A DNA stretch of 64,000 nt from Mycteria americana (lineage: Eukaryota; Chordata; Aves; Ciconiiformes; Ciconiidae), in contig NC_134369.1 in assembly GCF_035582795.1 (NCBI RefSeq), positions 54,002,001-54,066,000 on the forward strand, written 5' to 3'. The notes under the pieces were generated by a model, which saw only the letters and a list, made by a program, of their open reading frames with translations, did no database searches and was not told the origin of the DNA. Positions 10,813 to 24,200 of this stretch are shown here, in pieces. Position 1 is the stretch's first letter. Every line of letters begins with the position of its first letter. Position numbers and translations under genes: made by a program.

Positions 10813-13679
10813 GCCTCCAAAGCACAGAAATAAATCTTTCATCAGCATCTGGCACATTCAGCTGAATTGCTCTAAGTTCACTTTTGAGATGCCCTTTGGT
10901 ACATATTCTCTAGTTGCTTGTAGATCTCATGCAATCTATTGCCCATCATAGAGAAATTCAGACCTCACTCTGGAACAGCAGCTAAAATGACTGCCTTTCC
11001 AAGTAAACCTCTCCTTCCCACATGTTCCCAACTGAGATTAATTTCCATAAAACCAATGCAAAGGAACCAAGCTTCTCTCTTCCTGTCTCTTACCATTTCC
11101 AGCTCTTTGCCTTTATCCCGTTCTATTCCATCCCCACTTCATGTTGCTGTTATCATGCTGCTCACGCTACTGCCAGGTCTTCCCCTTCTCTCTCACTCTG
11201 ATATTTGCTCCTCCTCCTAAATATTGCCACCAGCCTTTAGCCTTGGTTATTTCACTGAACTTATTGCCAGGCTCAACAGGAGAGGCAAAGTGCTGCCTCT
11301 TACATCCTCTCTTTCTTTAACTTTCTTCAACACAGAATTCCCACCTATCAATACAAGTTTGTTTTGACTTTTCTTATTCCATTTCTTTTATGACTTCTCT
11401 TTTCCTTCTGACTTATGATCTATGAATTGTCACTGTGATTTTTTATTTCACCTTTTTCTATACAGTCCATGTGCAAAGCAAGGTTAACCATTCTATTTTA
11501 CCAGTGCCCCACTTCTCAGCTGTTCATGTCTATGATTCCTCTCCTGATGTTCTCTATAACCTTTTAGCAGTGACTTTTAACACCATTTAACACCTCTTCT
11601 ATCCCTAGCTTTCATGATACACTTTCCTCCTCATTCACCTCTTCCCTCTGATGGCTCATTTATCACATTTTTTCTTTTCTTCCTCTTCCATTTTGCACTT
11701 TTCCTCACTCATTTTTGCCTATATTTCCAACTGACTTAATCGTCACAAATGTTCCTCTACCACATTTTTTTCCTTGGGCTAGTTTCAGCTAATCTGCTCC
11801 ACAGTTTTTAGTTATTCATGACATTGCCCCACAAAAAGGGAAAAGAGTGGGAGAAGAGGTACATGGGCAAGAACAGCGGCCAGGTATATCTAAAGAGATC
11901 AGTACGGGACAGCCTTTTTTAACAGAGCTGCTACATGCCAGGCTAAGCTGATTGTGAAATTACAGCATAAGCAAGCTCCAGACTGAACTGGTTGCATTTC
12001 ACGTAGGCAGAAAGCCAGGGTTCCTCAGCACCTGTCCATAACTCAAGAAACGGGGATATAGAGAAAGGAAGTGTTTAGGACCAAACCCTTTGAACGGGCT
12101 TCTGTACCAGTTGCTGGCATATTGCAGGTGGTGTGAAAGCAGAGATCATTTCTTTGTTTACCCAGAAGAGTATAAATCAGCATAACAGACAGGTTGCCTG
12201 TTTAAATAGGCCATGACACACTGTCAGCTACCCTGGCACATTACTTCTGCCAAGGAATGCTGCTTGCCTTCCCCTTGAGTGTGTGAATGTCAGGGAGCCA
12301 ATTACAACACTTTAATCACATTTGAGTTTACACAGTTTAGCAAGTCTATTATGGCCAAGCACTAAATCCTGAAGTGAAGGAGTGTCCCGTTGCCTTAGGC
12401 AGCTTTGAGCTTCTCAGGCTCCCTTCTCATCCAGAACAAATTCATTTTTTCTTTAAAGCTTGACTGACATCATTCATTTCTAAATATCCAACTATCGCAA
12501 TGCTATCTCTTAATACAAAGTATTTTGCATACAGCCATGGAGTACAGAAAGGGAGCAGTAAGAGAAGAGCAGCCCTGCAGTTAGAAGCACTTAAATATGC
12601 AATTTCAGGTCATGCGATGAGTAAAGGATGCCTTACTACCACCACCACAAGTCCACCTACACAGAAGTATCCTGCTAGATGAAGACTGACACAAAACTCA
12701 AACAAGGACACTACCACTGGCAAGACTTTCCCAGTTCACACAGACCATGAAATTTTACAACAGTTTCCCATCTGTGAACCTTCAGATAGCTTTGCAGCAT
12801 GACCTGAAGAGCTGCATCCTCAGGTTATCTTGGAGTAGGGAAAGAACCAATTTCCAGAGTGCTAACCACTCTGTTGGCAAACCTTCCACATTTAAGACAC
12901 TTTAAACTACTAGTTTCAGGTATTTTGATAGTTGAAGTGTCATTGAAAGTAACAGATCATCAAAGTACCCACAGCTGTTTCACACTTACTCCTTCCCTGA
13001 TCCCTTCTTCCTTCTCAAGAGGAGTTACACGCACAGTGCACAACATTTTTTCAATACTTTTTATGAATTCAAAAAGCATTCTTCTTTAATGAATAATTAT
13101 TAATCTATGGTCATTTATCTTTTGAAATGCCACCCATTCAGGGAAGGCAATAACTTGGAACACCTCAAAGGGCTGAAATTGTCTTTCTTGCTGTTCAAGT
13201 AATGGATGTGTCCTAAAGCCGATAGGCAGATAGGAGTGAGAGAAATGAAAAAACTACCAAAGTAAATCCAAGTGCTCAACATTATTTTTTTTTAAACATA
13301 TATTTCTGATCACAATTTTCAGTTTGGTTCCCTATCATTGTATAGATGAGTATTTTACTCTTGGCCCCTTTGGTATCCACACACTACAGTCCTTCTGTAA
13401 CCAAAAAGACATGGTCTGGTGAATCTGCATGGGACTGAAGGCAAACCCCACAGCAAAAGCCCAGCATATGTGGTGATACTGGGACAACTGAACCCTGTAT
13501 TCCCAAAGAGAGTGCAATCCAGACTCAATCTCAATCTGGAATAGCCTTTATCAATTTCACCTGTTGATATTCAGGCAGCAATATTTAAAGGCTATGAGGC
13601 CTGGGCCCACCCTGGGCCACCTAGTTGTTAACATATAGGACTCAAAGTTCAAAGAAAGGTATAGTGAACACTGACTTGT

Positions 13680-13905
13680 CTCACCAGGTGTCAAGAGTTG
13701 ACCCGTGGGCTGATGTCCCGGCCCAGCCTCAGCCCATCCCCGTCCCCAGGGAGGTGCCTGACAGTCTGGGCTGGGGGATGCCCCTGGCTGTCCCTGGCCA
13801 GCCATACTCCCTGGCTGGCAGTGGTGAGGTCCACAGATGCCAGCTCCCTGTCCCCTGGGGTGCAGGTGATCCTCACTGTGCCTGGACACTCACATATCTG
13901 ATCCT
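13680..13905. other. GC-rich patch in KCNK10 intron 2, unclassified
   Basis: About 225 bp of GC-rich sequence stands out in AT-rich intron. It has few CpGs and contains CTGG/CCAG-rich phrases. It does not match a repeat I recognise. Both strands have short open frames (up to about 110 codons), all explained by composition. Confidence 0.5.
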
Positions 13906-16900
13906 CCTTGGTGTGTGAGTGAGTACATGCCAGCCTTCACTGTTTTAGGTACCTTGATCACTAATTAAGACAATTACATCAAGAAAAAGTCAAGAGTTAT
14001 GCCCACAGGCAACAAGATAGCTGGGAGCTAGTGCAGCTGATGAGGAGACAGGAACAAACAGACTGTTTCTGGTTTCTCTGGGAAGAAAGGCTTTTATCTG
14101 GCCCACTTGTTCATGTTTCTTTAATTTCTCCAGTAAGATCCCAAGCATGAAGAAAACAAATCTTTTCCAAGGACAAGCATAATACCCTTCTTGAGTGCTG
14201 AGCTACTCAAAGGATGTACCCTATGTGTAACCAAGGATAGGAATTCGTTAAGAAAAGAAAAGAAAATTATTGTCATCTTTTTTCTAGTTCCATTAATTCC
14301 TCTCCACGGATCGTGCTAATCCAATAATGATTATCTCCCTCTACAATTCTTTTCCAAGCAGATTCCTATCAAGCATACAAAAAGTTGTTTCAATTGCCTT
14401 TCAAGCTCTGATGTTTCTCTATTGTGATTATTAGGATGCTTCTCATTAGCAAGCAGCTTTTAAAGACTAATTCCTTAATAACTTTTCTCTATACTCCCTA
14501 CCTCTCTACTTATTCTCACCACCCCTCACACAGTGATTAAGGGATCCTCATTATAAATTCCCATTTATTCACTTTTCCACAACAGCATTTTCAAGGGACC
14601 AAGGCCAGCAATTTTTGTTCAGGTATAATCAAAATTAATAAGCTTTGAAAGCCCACCCCTTAAATATTTCTGCCTATCCCATAGAGGTCTTAGGTGACAA
14701 TCAGCCAGATAGTGAGCTACCTACATTTACAGTGATTTGATTGTCATGCATGCACTGTGTCTGAGGGCAGACCTACAGCATTCAACAAGGAACATGCACA
14801 GAGATCTAAGTCCAGAGGGCTTAGCTCCCTGCAACCTTCTTAGCTAAGTTCTGGAAGCAACATAGCTACAGGACACCTGCAGGCTTCTCCAGCATCTTAG
14901 GCTCAGTCTGTCTCCTATACAACTGGAGTATCTCTGCACTGAAGTTACAAACCAGGGTGTCTGCACCAACTTAGACAGGATCCAAGAGATCTGAATTCTT
15001 TTTTCATATCCTTTTAAGGGGAACAAGGTAAAATAAAGATCAGGGACAGAAGGGAAGTTGGGACATATAGAAGAAAACCTCCAGAGGCAGAGGCAGAAGA
15101 TTCAATAATCAGGTATTTACCATTGTTTTGCTTCACAGTTCAAATAGTCTTTTCCTGTCTTCAGCAACAGGCAAGTCTTCCCCATAGTTAACTCAAAATA
15201 CTTTTTTTTCTGCTCCATCTAGAGCTTTCTTCTAGCACATGAAAGCCATCCAAGTTCTCTTCATTTTACAAGGAAACACCCTGAAAAGACAAGCTGGCTT
15301 ATGACACTAGTGAACCTGTCAAGCAGCTGAAAACTGAAACATCTCTACAGCATATTCCATTTCTTGCTTACCTTCAGGGCAAAAGTAGTTCAGAACACTA
15401 ATCAAAAGTGGCTATCCAAAATATGAACTCTTACTAACATAATTAGCCAGTAAAGCCTGACTAGCTTATTTCCAGTGCTGCTTCCTTTTCAGCTTACAGG
15501 CTAACTCTAATGAGTTGCTGTAGTCATTAGTGGACATTGATAATATGACTTAGTTCCCAGGTGGGTGATTTTTTTTTAAACTATAATCACTCACACTCCC
15601 AAATTAAACCCTGAAGGAAAAGGAAGAAGAAAGCAGCCCACCAATAACCTAAGTAACTTCTTACAGTAGCAAGCCACTCTATCTTACGTCATTGTGCAGG
15701 GCTTATTATGAAAGCAGGGCTCATTACAAAAGTTTTTACTCATACGCGGTGCACAGGCTACATAGAAACAGAGTATGAATACCCTTATCAGGTCCATAGG
15801 AATTACTTTGCCAAAACACATTGATGGTCTTCCCACCTGCCTCTCCTAATGATAGATAACATGTGATCTTTCTGAGAGGCATAACCTCCCCATTATACAC
15901 TCTAAGTGTGTGTTATTGCAAAGGCAAGATGACTTCTTTTTGACCCCAGCTATTAATAAACTTACGCTATGACATATAAGAACAAAAAAAAAGTTTTGTA
16001 ATATGTCAGCAGGTGTAACTACCAATGTTATTTTTCTTTGCAACTGTATGTTCAGTCACTTGAGTCCTGCTGCCTTCTGCTATTTGTTCAAATGGGTACA
16101 ATACAGCTACATGTACTCGAAGCACCTAAGTTTCATCGTCTTTTAGCATATTCTATATTTCAATTCTCTCTAACTCTGAAAACTTGAAAGTGTCGAGATA
16201 GAGCAATTTTGTCATTTTCTTATTCTGGTATTCACCATTGTGCCAAGTTGTAGATCACATAAGGCATTAAATAATGAACTTGCTTCACTGCAACAAATGT
16301 CTTCAGAAGCAGAAATGGGCTTTAAAAATGTACAGTTAAGAACTTCCACTTCAGGTGGCTTTGGACAATATAGACTGTACTGTGAAATACTTGCTATTGT
16401 TAAGAAAAAATTATCTGTCATTGTGTTAGTGTTAGACAGACTTGCACCAAAACCCAAGAGATAAATACAAATTTAAAATACTTTGAATCTTCCTAGGAAT
16501 TTATGCTGCTTTCATCACTATATTACTTCTAAAGTCTATGAATGAACTTCACAGTCTGGACTCAGCAATTCACATTTGTGCTACCAGTGCTAATATTTGC
16601 AATGGGTTATTGGAAATCAAGTTGGAGAGGATGTCTCATCCACACTAAATTTTAACAGCTTCCTCATACAGTGATGTACGTCTTCCTTATAGGTTTTCCA
16701 AAGGAGAATCCTTTGAAAGATTGAAATTTAGGCAAAGGGATACATTTTGCCATAATTAGCGTTGTAAAGACCATGACACTCCTTTCCTCTTCTCCTTAAA
16801 AGGTTGTTCCAGAGCCACCCTCAGAGTAAAAGGATACAAGCCCATTCTAAGGTCTCTCTTTTTGTATTTTTTCCATATTCTCCAAAGCACAGAGGTGAAT

Positions 16901-18269
16901 CAACACAGTCATTCTGGAGAGTATGATCTGTGTTCATCTAAAGGCTTTCAGGTAGTCAAATAACACTAATTATAAATAGCTCCCTTAGTGGTAGCCAGGT
17001 GCTGACTGCACACAGCACAGCAGCCAGGACCCACGGAGGTTGCCACATCAGTCTGAAATCACAGTTGTAAAGGCAGATGCATTATTTGGTGCAATGCAGA
17101 AATGCATTGTGCCAGCTAGGGAGATGTCACTTTCGAGATCATCAACACAAAGGCATGAAAGCACAACATTAACCCCTTGACATTATCTTCAAGCAGTAAA
17201 TCACTGTTCTTCTGTGCAAGTCAGTTACAATCAGAGTTTTCTGTATCAGCATACCCAACTACACCCCTGGAGCCAGTTTCACCCCCAAACATACAGAAGA
17301 ATCCAAAGGAACTTGTTCTTTATTGACAAATCTGTTTCAATATTTCACATCACTTGGCCTTAAGACATTCACATGCTAAGCTGCTAAACCCATTTAATTT
17401 ACCTTTGCAAAATGATTTGCAGTTACCCAGTGTAATGCCTGAGGACATACTGAAATCTCAGGAGATAAGGCTTGTTCAGAATATCTGCCTTCTAATGACA
17501 CAGTATGCCTGGGTTTTATTTTAGTGTCACCACTTTTGAGGTGAAAGAAGGAAAAATATTGTGTAAAATAAAGAATTAAAATTGGTACATAGCTTAGGCT
17601 AGAGAATAGGGGCTATTTACAAATCTTTGTACTGCAGTCAGCATGCAGGAGCCTACCATCCTGTTGAGGTGCTTTGTTTGTTGCACCTATTATGTGTTCT
17701 GGTTTCTGCTAGAAAAGAAAGCATTTTGCATATCTTTTAATAGTGACGTTCCCATTAAGGGAATACAAACTTCTTGCTTTTAGTATTTTTTAAAAATCCT
17801 TTAATCAGCTAGCACACATCATAAGGAGTTGAGGGAAATACAGATCTCTACAACACTGCCATGAGAAACACATCTGAACCAATATCCCTGAACAGAATTC
17901 ACCCTGCCAACCAAACATGTTCACCTGTCTTTTGCAGACAGATGAAGGTTGTGATCCAAGCCAGCCCTGATCCAAAAGCTGTATAGTCACATCAGCACAA
18001 TACCGCTTCCTGCTGAAGCAGGTTTGGCTTCTTAGCTACAGTACCAGGCTGCCCAAAGGCACAGGTACACAGCTTCTGACTCAGAACTGACCTGTCTTCT
18101 GTGAACATAGAGCACAAGCAGGGAGAGCCCACATCTATCTTCAAAGAAACAGAAATAATTTGTTTTGCTTAGGAGAGGCAGAAGAGCATTGCTGTCTACA
18201 CGTGTGGGCAAGGGAGAGGAATCAATTAAGCAATGGGATGTTGTCTGTGGAAGACCAACTACAAAGAAA

Positions 18270-18360
18270 CAGAACAGGTTGAGGCTGAAAAGTAGGAGAA
18301 TGCTTTTTCCATCACAGCAATGAGATACTGGAACAGCTTCTTAAAAGAAATACTAAGCTC
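18270..18360 (+). repeat. Possible ancient CR1 fragment
   Basis: The phrases GGTTGAGGCTGAAAAGTAGG and GAGATACTGGAACAGCTTC resemble the CR1 3' coding end in plus orientation. The match is short and diverged. Confidence 0.4.
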
Positions 18361-18952
18361 ATAAATTTGATTCACTTACAGAAAGGTTTTATAACACAGT
18401 TGGGTGGATGGACACGAAAATCCAGGGGATAGCTCTGTGTACTTTCAAACATCCTGAAATCACAACAGAGCTCTGGTGCAACACCTGGTGCACTCTGGTG
18501 CAAACACATTGTGCTCTTCAAAGGCTCAGATGCAAATTCAGCTCTGAAATATGAGGCTGAAGTTCAACTTTGGAATATATTGTTAGGTATCTCACATTAC
18601 TTATTTGATCTCTGTTTTCTCCAGGCTAACTGATAGGTTTCTGCATGGGATCCTAGAAGATACTATACTGAAGTCTTGTAAGATCCATAATACTTTCTTT
18701 GTCTAGAGTTTTAATCAATGAAAGATAACTACCCTTGATAGACCTCTCCTGCATGATATTCCATTTTTGCACTTATGCCTACATACTTTGTATTTATTTC
18801 CTTCAAAATTGATTCTAAAGCTTTGCATACTAGACCAGACTAAAAATTCTGTAGTTCTTAAATGCCAATTGTTTTCTATTCTTAATTGTATACTTCATCA
18901 TCATTCATTCAGCTAAAATTCACAACAGTAAACCTGTACATTAATATACCAG

Positions 18953-19301
18953 TGTGCTGGGTTTGGGTGGGATAGAGTTAGTTTTCTTCACAGTAGCTAG
19001 TATGAGGCTATGTTTTGGATTTGTGCTGAAAAAAGCATTGATAATTCAGGGATGTTTTCATTATTGCTGGGCAGTGCTTATACAGAGTCAAGGCCTTTTC
19101 TGCTTCTCACACCACCCCACCAGCGAGGAGGCTGGGGGTGCACAAAAAGTGGGGAGGGGACACAGCTGGGACTGTCTTTATCTCAACCCACAAGTTTTCT
19201 CACTTTTATTTACTCTTCCAATTCTCTCCCCCTTCCCACCAGGGGGGAGCAAGCGAATGGCTGTGTGGTGCTTAGTTGCCAGCTGGGGTTAAACCACGAC
19301 A
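18953..19301 (+). mobile_element. Solo LTR, family B, internally deleted
   Basis: The element begins TGTGCTGGG and ends CCACGACA, with a perfect 5-bp target duplication ACCAG (18948-18952 and 19302-19306). It matches the provirus LTRs at both ends but lacks about 250 bp of the middle, including the TATA region. The break joins GGGAC to TGTCTTTATC near 19174. Confidence 0.9.
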
Positions 19302-19745
19302 ACCAGTAAGTTCAGAATTCTTGGATGAAAATTTATTTCAAAATTCCCACCTATCATTTTCTGTTTGCTCTCCTGGTTGCTGTGTTTAATTTTGGAGGAA
19401 GAATTATGAACTTAATATCATTTGAAAATTTACAGAAATGATGGGCAAACATCTTGTAAATCTGTCACCTCTCACAAAAATTTATTCCAGATATTAAGTT
19501 CTGATTTTCTTTCCACACATTTTTCATTATTCTAGTGAATACATTTAACTTCTGTTTACAATGTTTTGGAGACATAGTTTCTGTTTCCCAAATTTTAAAA
19601 TGACTGGGAAAGAGCCTGCTCTTCACACTGCCCATTGTGAGGGCTCTGTGAACAATTTTGTTTCCCCACCAGCCCAGCTGATCAACGAACCACCAAGCTG
19701 TTTTTCCTAACTTCCAAGAAGTACTGTCTTCTTCACGTGGCCTAC

Positions 19746-20074
19746 CTGAATCAGCGTCTCCAGCTCTAGCTGGGTTACACAAACATGCTCCCGAAGAAAG
19801 TCAGCCTTCTCTAGCGCGATTGTGTTCTTCTGCCTGCTTTCGAAGGGCTGCTCCAGGGCACGGAAGACAAGTCCTCCCGTCACCAGGTAAACTACCACCA
19901 CAACAAAGATGGCCACCACTGTTTTCCACTTCATGACTGTCTGCAGGCCTTGAGAAGGGGCTTCCATGGTAGCAACAACAGTGGCTCGGGAGGAAACGGA
20001 GAGTCGTGGAGCTGGGTAATGCCCGTTAGTTTTGGGCTCGGGTTCACAAGCTGGCACTGGTGAGGGAACAGCCA
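19746..20074 (-). CDS. KCNK10: KCNK10 coding exon 2 (cytoplasmic N-terminus, M1, cap)
   Basis: This exon has 329 bases: two complete the split valine codon, then 109 codons follow (residues 19-127 of the MKFPIE form). The acceptor is a TTTCAG at 20080-20075 after a T-rich run; the donor GT is at 19745-19744. It encodes a proline-rich cytoplasmic segment, the SSRATVV motif, the MKWKT sequence, the first membrane helix ([19 protein letters not shown], about residues 70-88), then [10 protein letters not shown] and the start of the extracellular cap with its conserved cysteine (HVCV, residue 116), which in the family forms the inter-subunit disulphide. The match to TREK-2 is close and clearly better than to TREK-1 or TRAAK. 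TREK-2 is a dimeric plasma-membrane background K+ channel gated by stretch, heat, pH and lipids. Two in-frame internal methionines (residues 54 and 65) are candidate alternative starts. Confidence 0.97.
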
Positions 20075-22020
20075 CTGAAACACAAAGTAAAAAAATCTTA
20101 TTCAAAATCAAATCCCTAAGGGTATGACCTTGATCTTCATATACAACTTTCCTAAATACTATTTTCAAGACTCTCACATAAACCATGTTATTCACATAGA
20201 TGCGATTCTTCTCATCTGGAAGGCTCCATGTGTGTTTTGTCCATCCATACACAAGCCACCTCAAGGGTTTGCTTCACCCTCTAGAACTGGACAGGCCAGT
20301 TGCATATGCAAAAATTTCAGAAGGATGCAGAAAACCATTTATCCAATAAGAACATGAAAATTTTGACTAGTTAGGATATAAATTACACAAAGTGGTGTTT
20401 GGTGAGGGACCCTGGCAGTGATTTATGTCCTTAAATCATAATACTAATAGTATTAATAGTGCTAGGAAATTGAACTGTTAATGATCAGTGATCACTGCCT
20501 GGCCTGGTATTGACAGAAACAGAAAATGCTTTGCAAACCACAATGCTGTTTGGCTCGCCAACATAAGCAGGCCCATATTATTTACATGGATTCACAAAAC
20601 CATCACTTCTGAAAATGTTCTTAAAGCCTCGAAGCTTCACAAATTTTAGCATAAATCATTCTTCAGCCAAAGCATACTAGATATCTGAGGTCAAAGTCAC
20701 TCACATGCCAAGCACAATGATGGACCTCCCAGCTTGGGACTAAGACACTGTATAGCCCAAGTGGCCTTAGCAGTACATCAGAGCTAATAAGCCCTGACTA
20801 CCAGCCACACTTATTAGCCCAACCACTATGTCAAGCTACCAAGGCATCTGAATCAAAGCTGGCTCGCCTCCAAATAACTCAGGTGTCTCAGCATCACACT
20901 TCTCCACTCTCTGTTGCCAATGTTAGCAATGGCAGGATGAGGCCAGGTTCTTCAGCATCCACTGGTATAATGGTACCACAGGCAGGATTTAAAGATGCTG
21001 GATTCATTTTAAACCAAATCCCTGCTGTAATCTTACCATGGTGTAGCTGTCACTGGCCTGTAATTTCTTTGAAACTGGATTGATTTATTTCATAGCAGAC
21101 CTAAATCAGATTACAGTTAAAATACAGTCACTTTAGCTGCATTCTCTGAACTTATTCCCAAAGTGCCTTTGCTGTTTTGCTGAGAAATTAAAGCATAAGA
21201 ATTTACAACATCTGATCAGAGTGGCACCATAAACTGATTCTATACAATTTGAACATACAATGTGATTACACCTTGAGTTTGAAGTGGGCTACTACTCTTT
21301 CCCAATAGAAATCATTTTATGATACGGAATAATTTAAGAACTCAGCTGTTTACTACAGTCACGTTTTCCTAGAAGCGATACATCTCTGAAGCATTGCATC
21401 GAGGACAGAGCTTCTAGCTTACTTGCTAACCAATAAACTACAGAAATCTATGGTTGCTTTACATTTACAGTTAATATTTCTTTTCACATGTGACTTGGAG
21501 GCTCCAGATACTAAACAGATTAGAAAGGATCCAGAATCAGAGGGAAAGCCTCTGTGGTTGATCCCCTTTGTGTGTATCTCCATTTTGCAACACCCTGTGG
21601 CACAGCTGCTCAGTTTGACCATCAAAAGGTCACTATGGTTCCCAACATTTACCAGCCAGGATGGAGTGACATCAAACTTAAAAGGATACTGTCCCTTACC
21701 TTGACATATATTTTACATAAGTTCTAAGAACTTGAGGTGACAATAGGAACAAGAGTGACAGTATTAGAAAGAAGTCACATTTTTTGTAAAAGAGATCAAT
21801 TATTTCATTCTCTACATCTTCTGAAAGGAAAGGATTATTGTAATAGATACAGTGAGTTCCAGCAGGAAATATCAGGGAAGTATTCAGAAGAAACGTAAAA
21901 TAGAGAGGTTGTGTGAAGCAGTTAGAACCTCTCTTCCTCTATAGGCAAGTATCTTAAATCTGAGTCACAACGTCTCCTTACTGAACTAAATAAATTTGAG
22001 TATTCCCAGAAGTGTCTCAG

Positions 22021-22081
22021 CTGATGTAAATCAGTGTAACATAACTTCCATGGATTCCATGGAATTAAATCAATTTACATT
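22021..22081. repeat. Ancient palindromic repeat (hairpin)
   Basis: Left arm ATGTAAATCAGTGTAAC...TTCCATGGA and right arm TCCATGGAATTAAAT...TTTACAT are imperfect inverted repeats. This resembles an old palindromic repeat common in sauropsid genomes, probably a MITE-like DNA transposon remnant. Confidence 0.55.
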
Positions 22082-22999
22082 ACTTAGACCCCATAACTTC
22101 TGTGTACATTGTGAATCAACACAAAATCTGCAAGCTTGAGGCCTGATTTTGCACACTTGAGATTACTCAGCAAAATAGTCTCAGGATTCGAGGCTCACAC
22201 AGTAAGAAGAGAGCAGAATTCATATGACAGAAACAGCATGCTACAATTTTTTGAAACAGCTATCCACCTTACCATGACTGGCATAGTCCAGTGTAGGCTG
22301 GGTGAGCCTTTCAATAGAGACAGATGCCTGACTTTGATATCTCACAAATGATAAATCAAGAGGAAGAAAGTCAAGAGCTGGTAGAGTTAGAACAGCTTTT
22401 GTGAGTTTTCTTTTCCTCTCTGCTAGTATAAATGTTGTTTCTTATTCAAATCATATTTCTGGCAAAGTGTTAATAACAGCTTTACAGTAAAATCATGGAC
22501 TGTTTGATTCTGTCTTCAAAGGAAAATGTGTTGTACTGATTTAAGAACAAGATGGGAAGTTCAGGGTAGGGTTCTTATAAATATTGTGTCACTTAGCTCA
22601 ATGGATTACTGTGCTCAGCTTGCTTATCTCTAAAATAAAAGATAACACTTTTCCTAAGCAGAACTGTGTTAAAGTCTTTAATTTTCTGCTATTAGTAATA
22701 GCTACCTTAAGTGTATGTAGAAATGTTGATCCTAAAGTATTTTATATGATATAAATTAATACACAGGGACACTCTACTAAAGCAGCTAGTTGAGCAACTG
22801 ATGTATAACAGAGACGATCTTCTTACAAGGCTGATGCAGAAGGCACAATGGCAGTCAATACCCCAGAGATGTTTCAGGGCAGATTTTAAGCAGCAGTGAG
22901 GTATTGGAAAACCACTGTAGATACTCCGTCTAGCAGCTATCTCACTCTTCACAACAAGAGAGTGGGGTTAGTGCCTTGAGCACATGGTCAGAAGTCAGA

Positions 23000-23200
23000 A
23001 TTCCCAATTTCTAATTGGAACTCTGGCTCCATGAACCTGTGCTCTCAGAAAAGTGCTACCACTCACCTTTAAACCATGGTTTCACCAACTAGAAAAAGAT
23101 AAAATAGTGCTTACTTTTCTAACACAAGTGTCTTGTAAGAATCCATGTCTGTACAACTTTTGAACAAACATATGAACATAAAAGCTATATAGACTTCCAG
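23000..23200 (+). repeat. Probable MIR-type SINE, 5' half
   Basis: The phrases GGTTTCACCAACTAG, AGATAAAATAGTGCTTAC and TGTCTGTACAACTTTTGAA align in order with the MIR 5' half (CAGTTTCCCCATCTG, then ATAATAGTGCTTACC and the extension found in sauropsid copies). Confidence 0.5.
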
Positions 23201-23916
23201 AAGTTTAACAAGTAGTTTTACTAAAATCAAAGGATGGACTACAGTGGCAATTCAACAATGTGCAGAGATACACAGTTTAAGAAAATGAAGGACTACATAA
23301 TTTCTTGGATTTGTAGAGATAGTTTAGGACAAACATAGGGCAAAGGAGAAGATGATATGTTTACAATAAATGCAGAACAATCCCTGCTTTATTTATCCAT
23401 GCTTTTTCAAAACAAGCTGCTGTTAGAACAGGCTTTTCCCAGAACAGAGTATCATCCATGTCTGTTTGTTAAATCATATGAAAGAAGACTTAATCTGCCT
23501 CACTGAAAGCAATGATGAATCTCCATTCACATGCATGCACTAAATTAGTAGACAGGTAACCTCAAAGGAAAACACCAGTGGTTCAACACAGGCCTTACCC
23601 CAGTAAGAGGATGCCAGTGAGGAAAGAAAGGTGAATTCCTGTTTGTTTGGATAAGCTTCAAAATAAAGTAACTGAAGATATTGATGTTACAAGTCAAATT
23701 AAAATGTTGGGATCTGTACAGTTGTTCACCTCCAAGAGTACCGCACTACCTGCACTTGATGTACTGATGAACAGTACAGCCAGGCCTCCCATTGATATGT
23801 GAGGAGCTTAAATACCTGAGATTTCTGCTAATATTGGTGCGAATTAAGGAATCAAAACTCTCACTCACTGACCATCAAGAAGACTGGGGCAAAGCTTAAC
23901 CCAACTTAAGCAGTTG

Positions 23917-23975
23917 GCAGTTGGACTAGATGACCGTTGTAGGTTCCTTCCAACTGAAATATTCTATTCTAAAGC
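23917..23975 (+). repeat. CR1 3'-end fragment
   Basis: The phrases GTTGGACTAGATGACC and TTCCTTCCAACTGAAATATTC are diagnostic of the CR1 3' untranslated end in plus orientation. It may extend left, but that part is too decayed to place. Confidence 0.8.
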
Positions 23976-24084
23976 AAAACGCTGTAATGCAAAACATTGG
24001 AGCTATTGAAACCATAAGACATTGCTTCAGGTTAAAAATTGTCCTTTATTACTGCAGGTATGCTTTGCTTTAGGAGACTGATGT

Positions 24085-24200
24085 TTCTAAGAACAGGTTA
24101 GACTAATTTCTGCCAGAAATGTTTAGGTATAGTTGGCCCTGCTTTACAGCAGCAGGGTGAGCTAGATAACCTGTTCTGACTGTGAAAATAGTTCTAATTT
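24085..24200 (+). repeat. Ancient CR1-like fragment
   Basis: Decayed matches to the end of the CR1 3' region can be followed: GGTTAGAC, CTGCCAGAAATG, GTTTAGGTATAGTTGG, CAGCAGGGTGAGCTAGATAACC. Confidence 0.55.

Larger units (their letters stand above)
5854..19745 (-). other. KCNK10: KCNK10 intron 2
   Basis: This 13.9-kb phase-0 intron has canonical ends. It contains the provirus (6713-10812), the GC-rich patch near 13.7 kb, a possible CR1 remnant near 18.3 kb and the deleted LTR (18953-19301). In 10818-13679 and 13906-18269 I see only AT-rich intron, with C/T-rich stretches at about 11040-11800. Confidence 0.95.
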
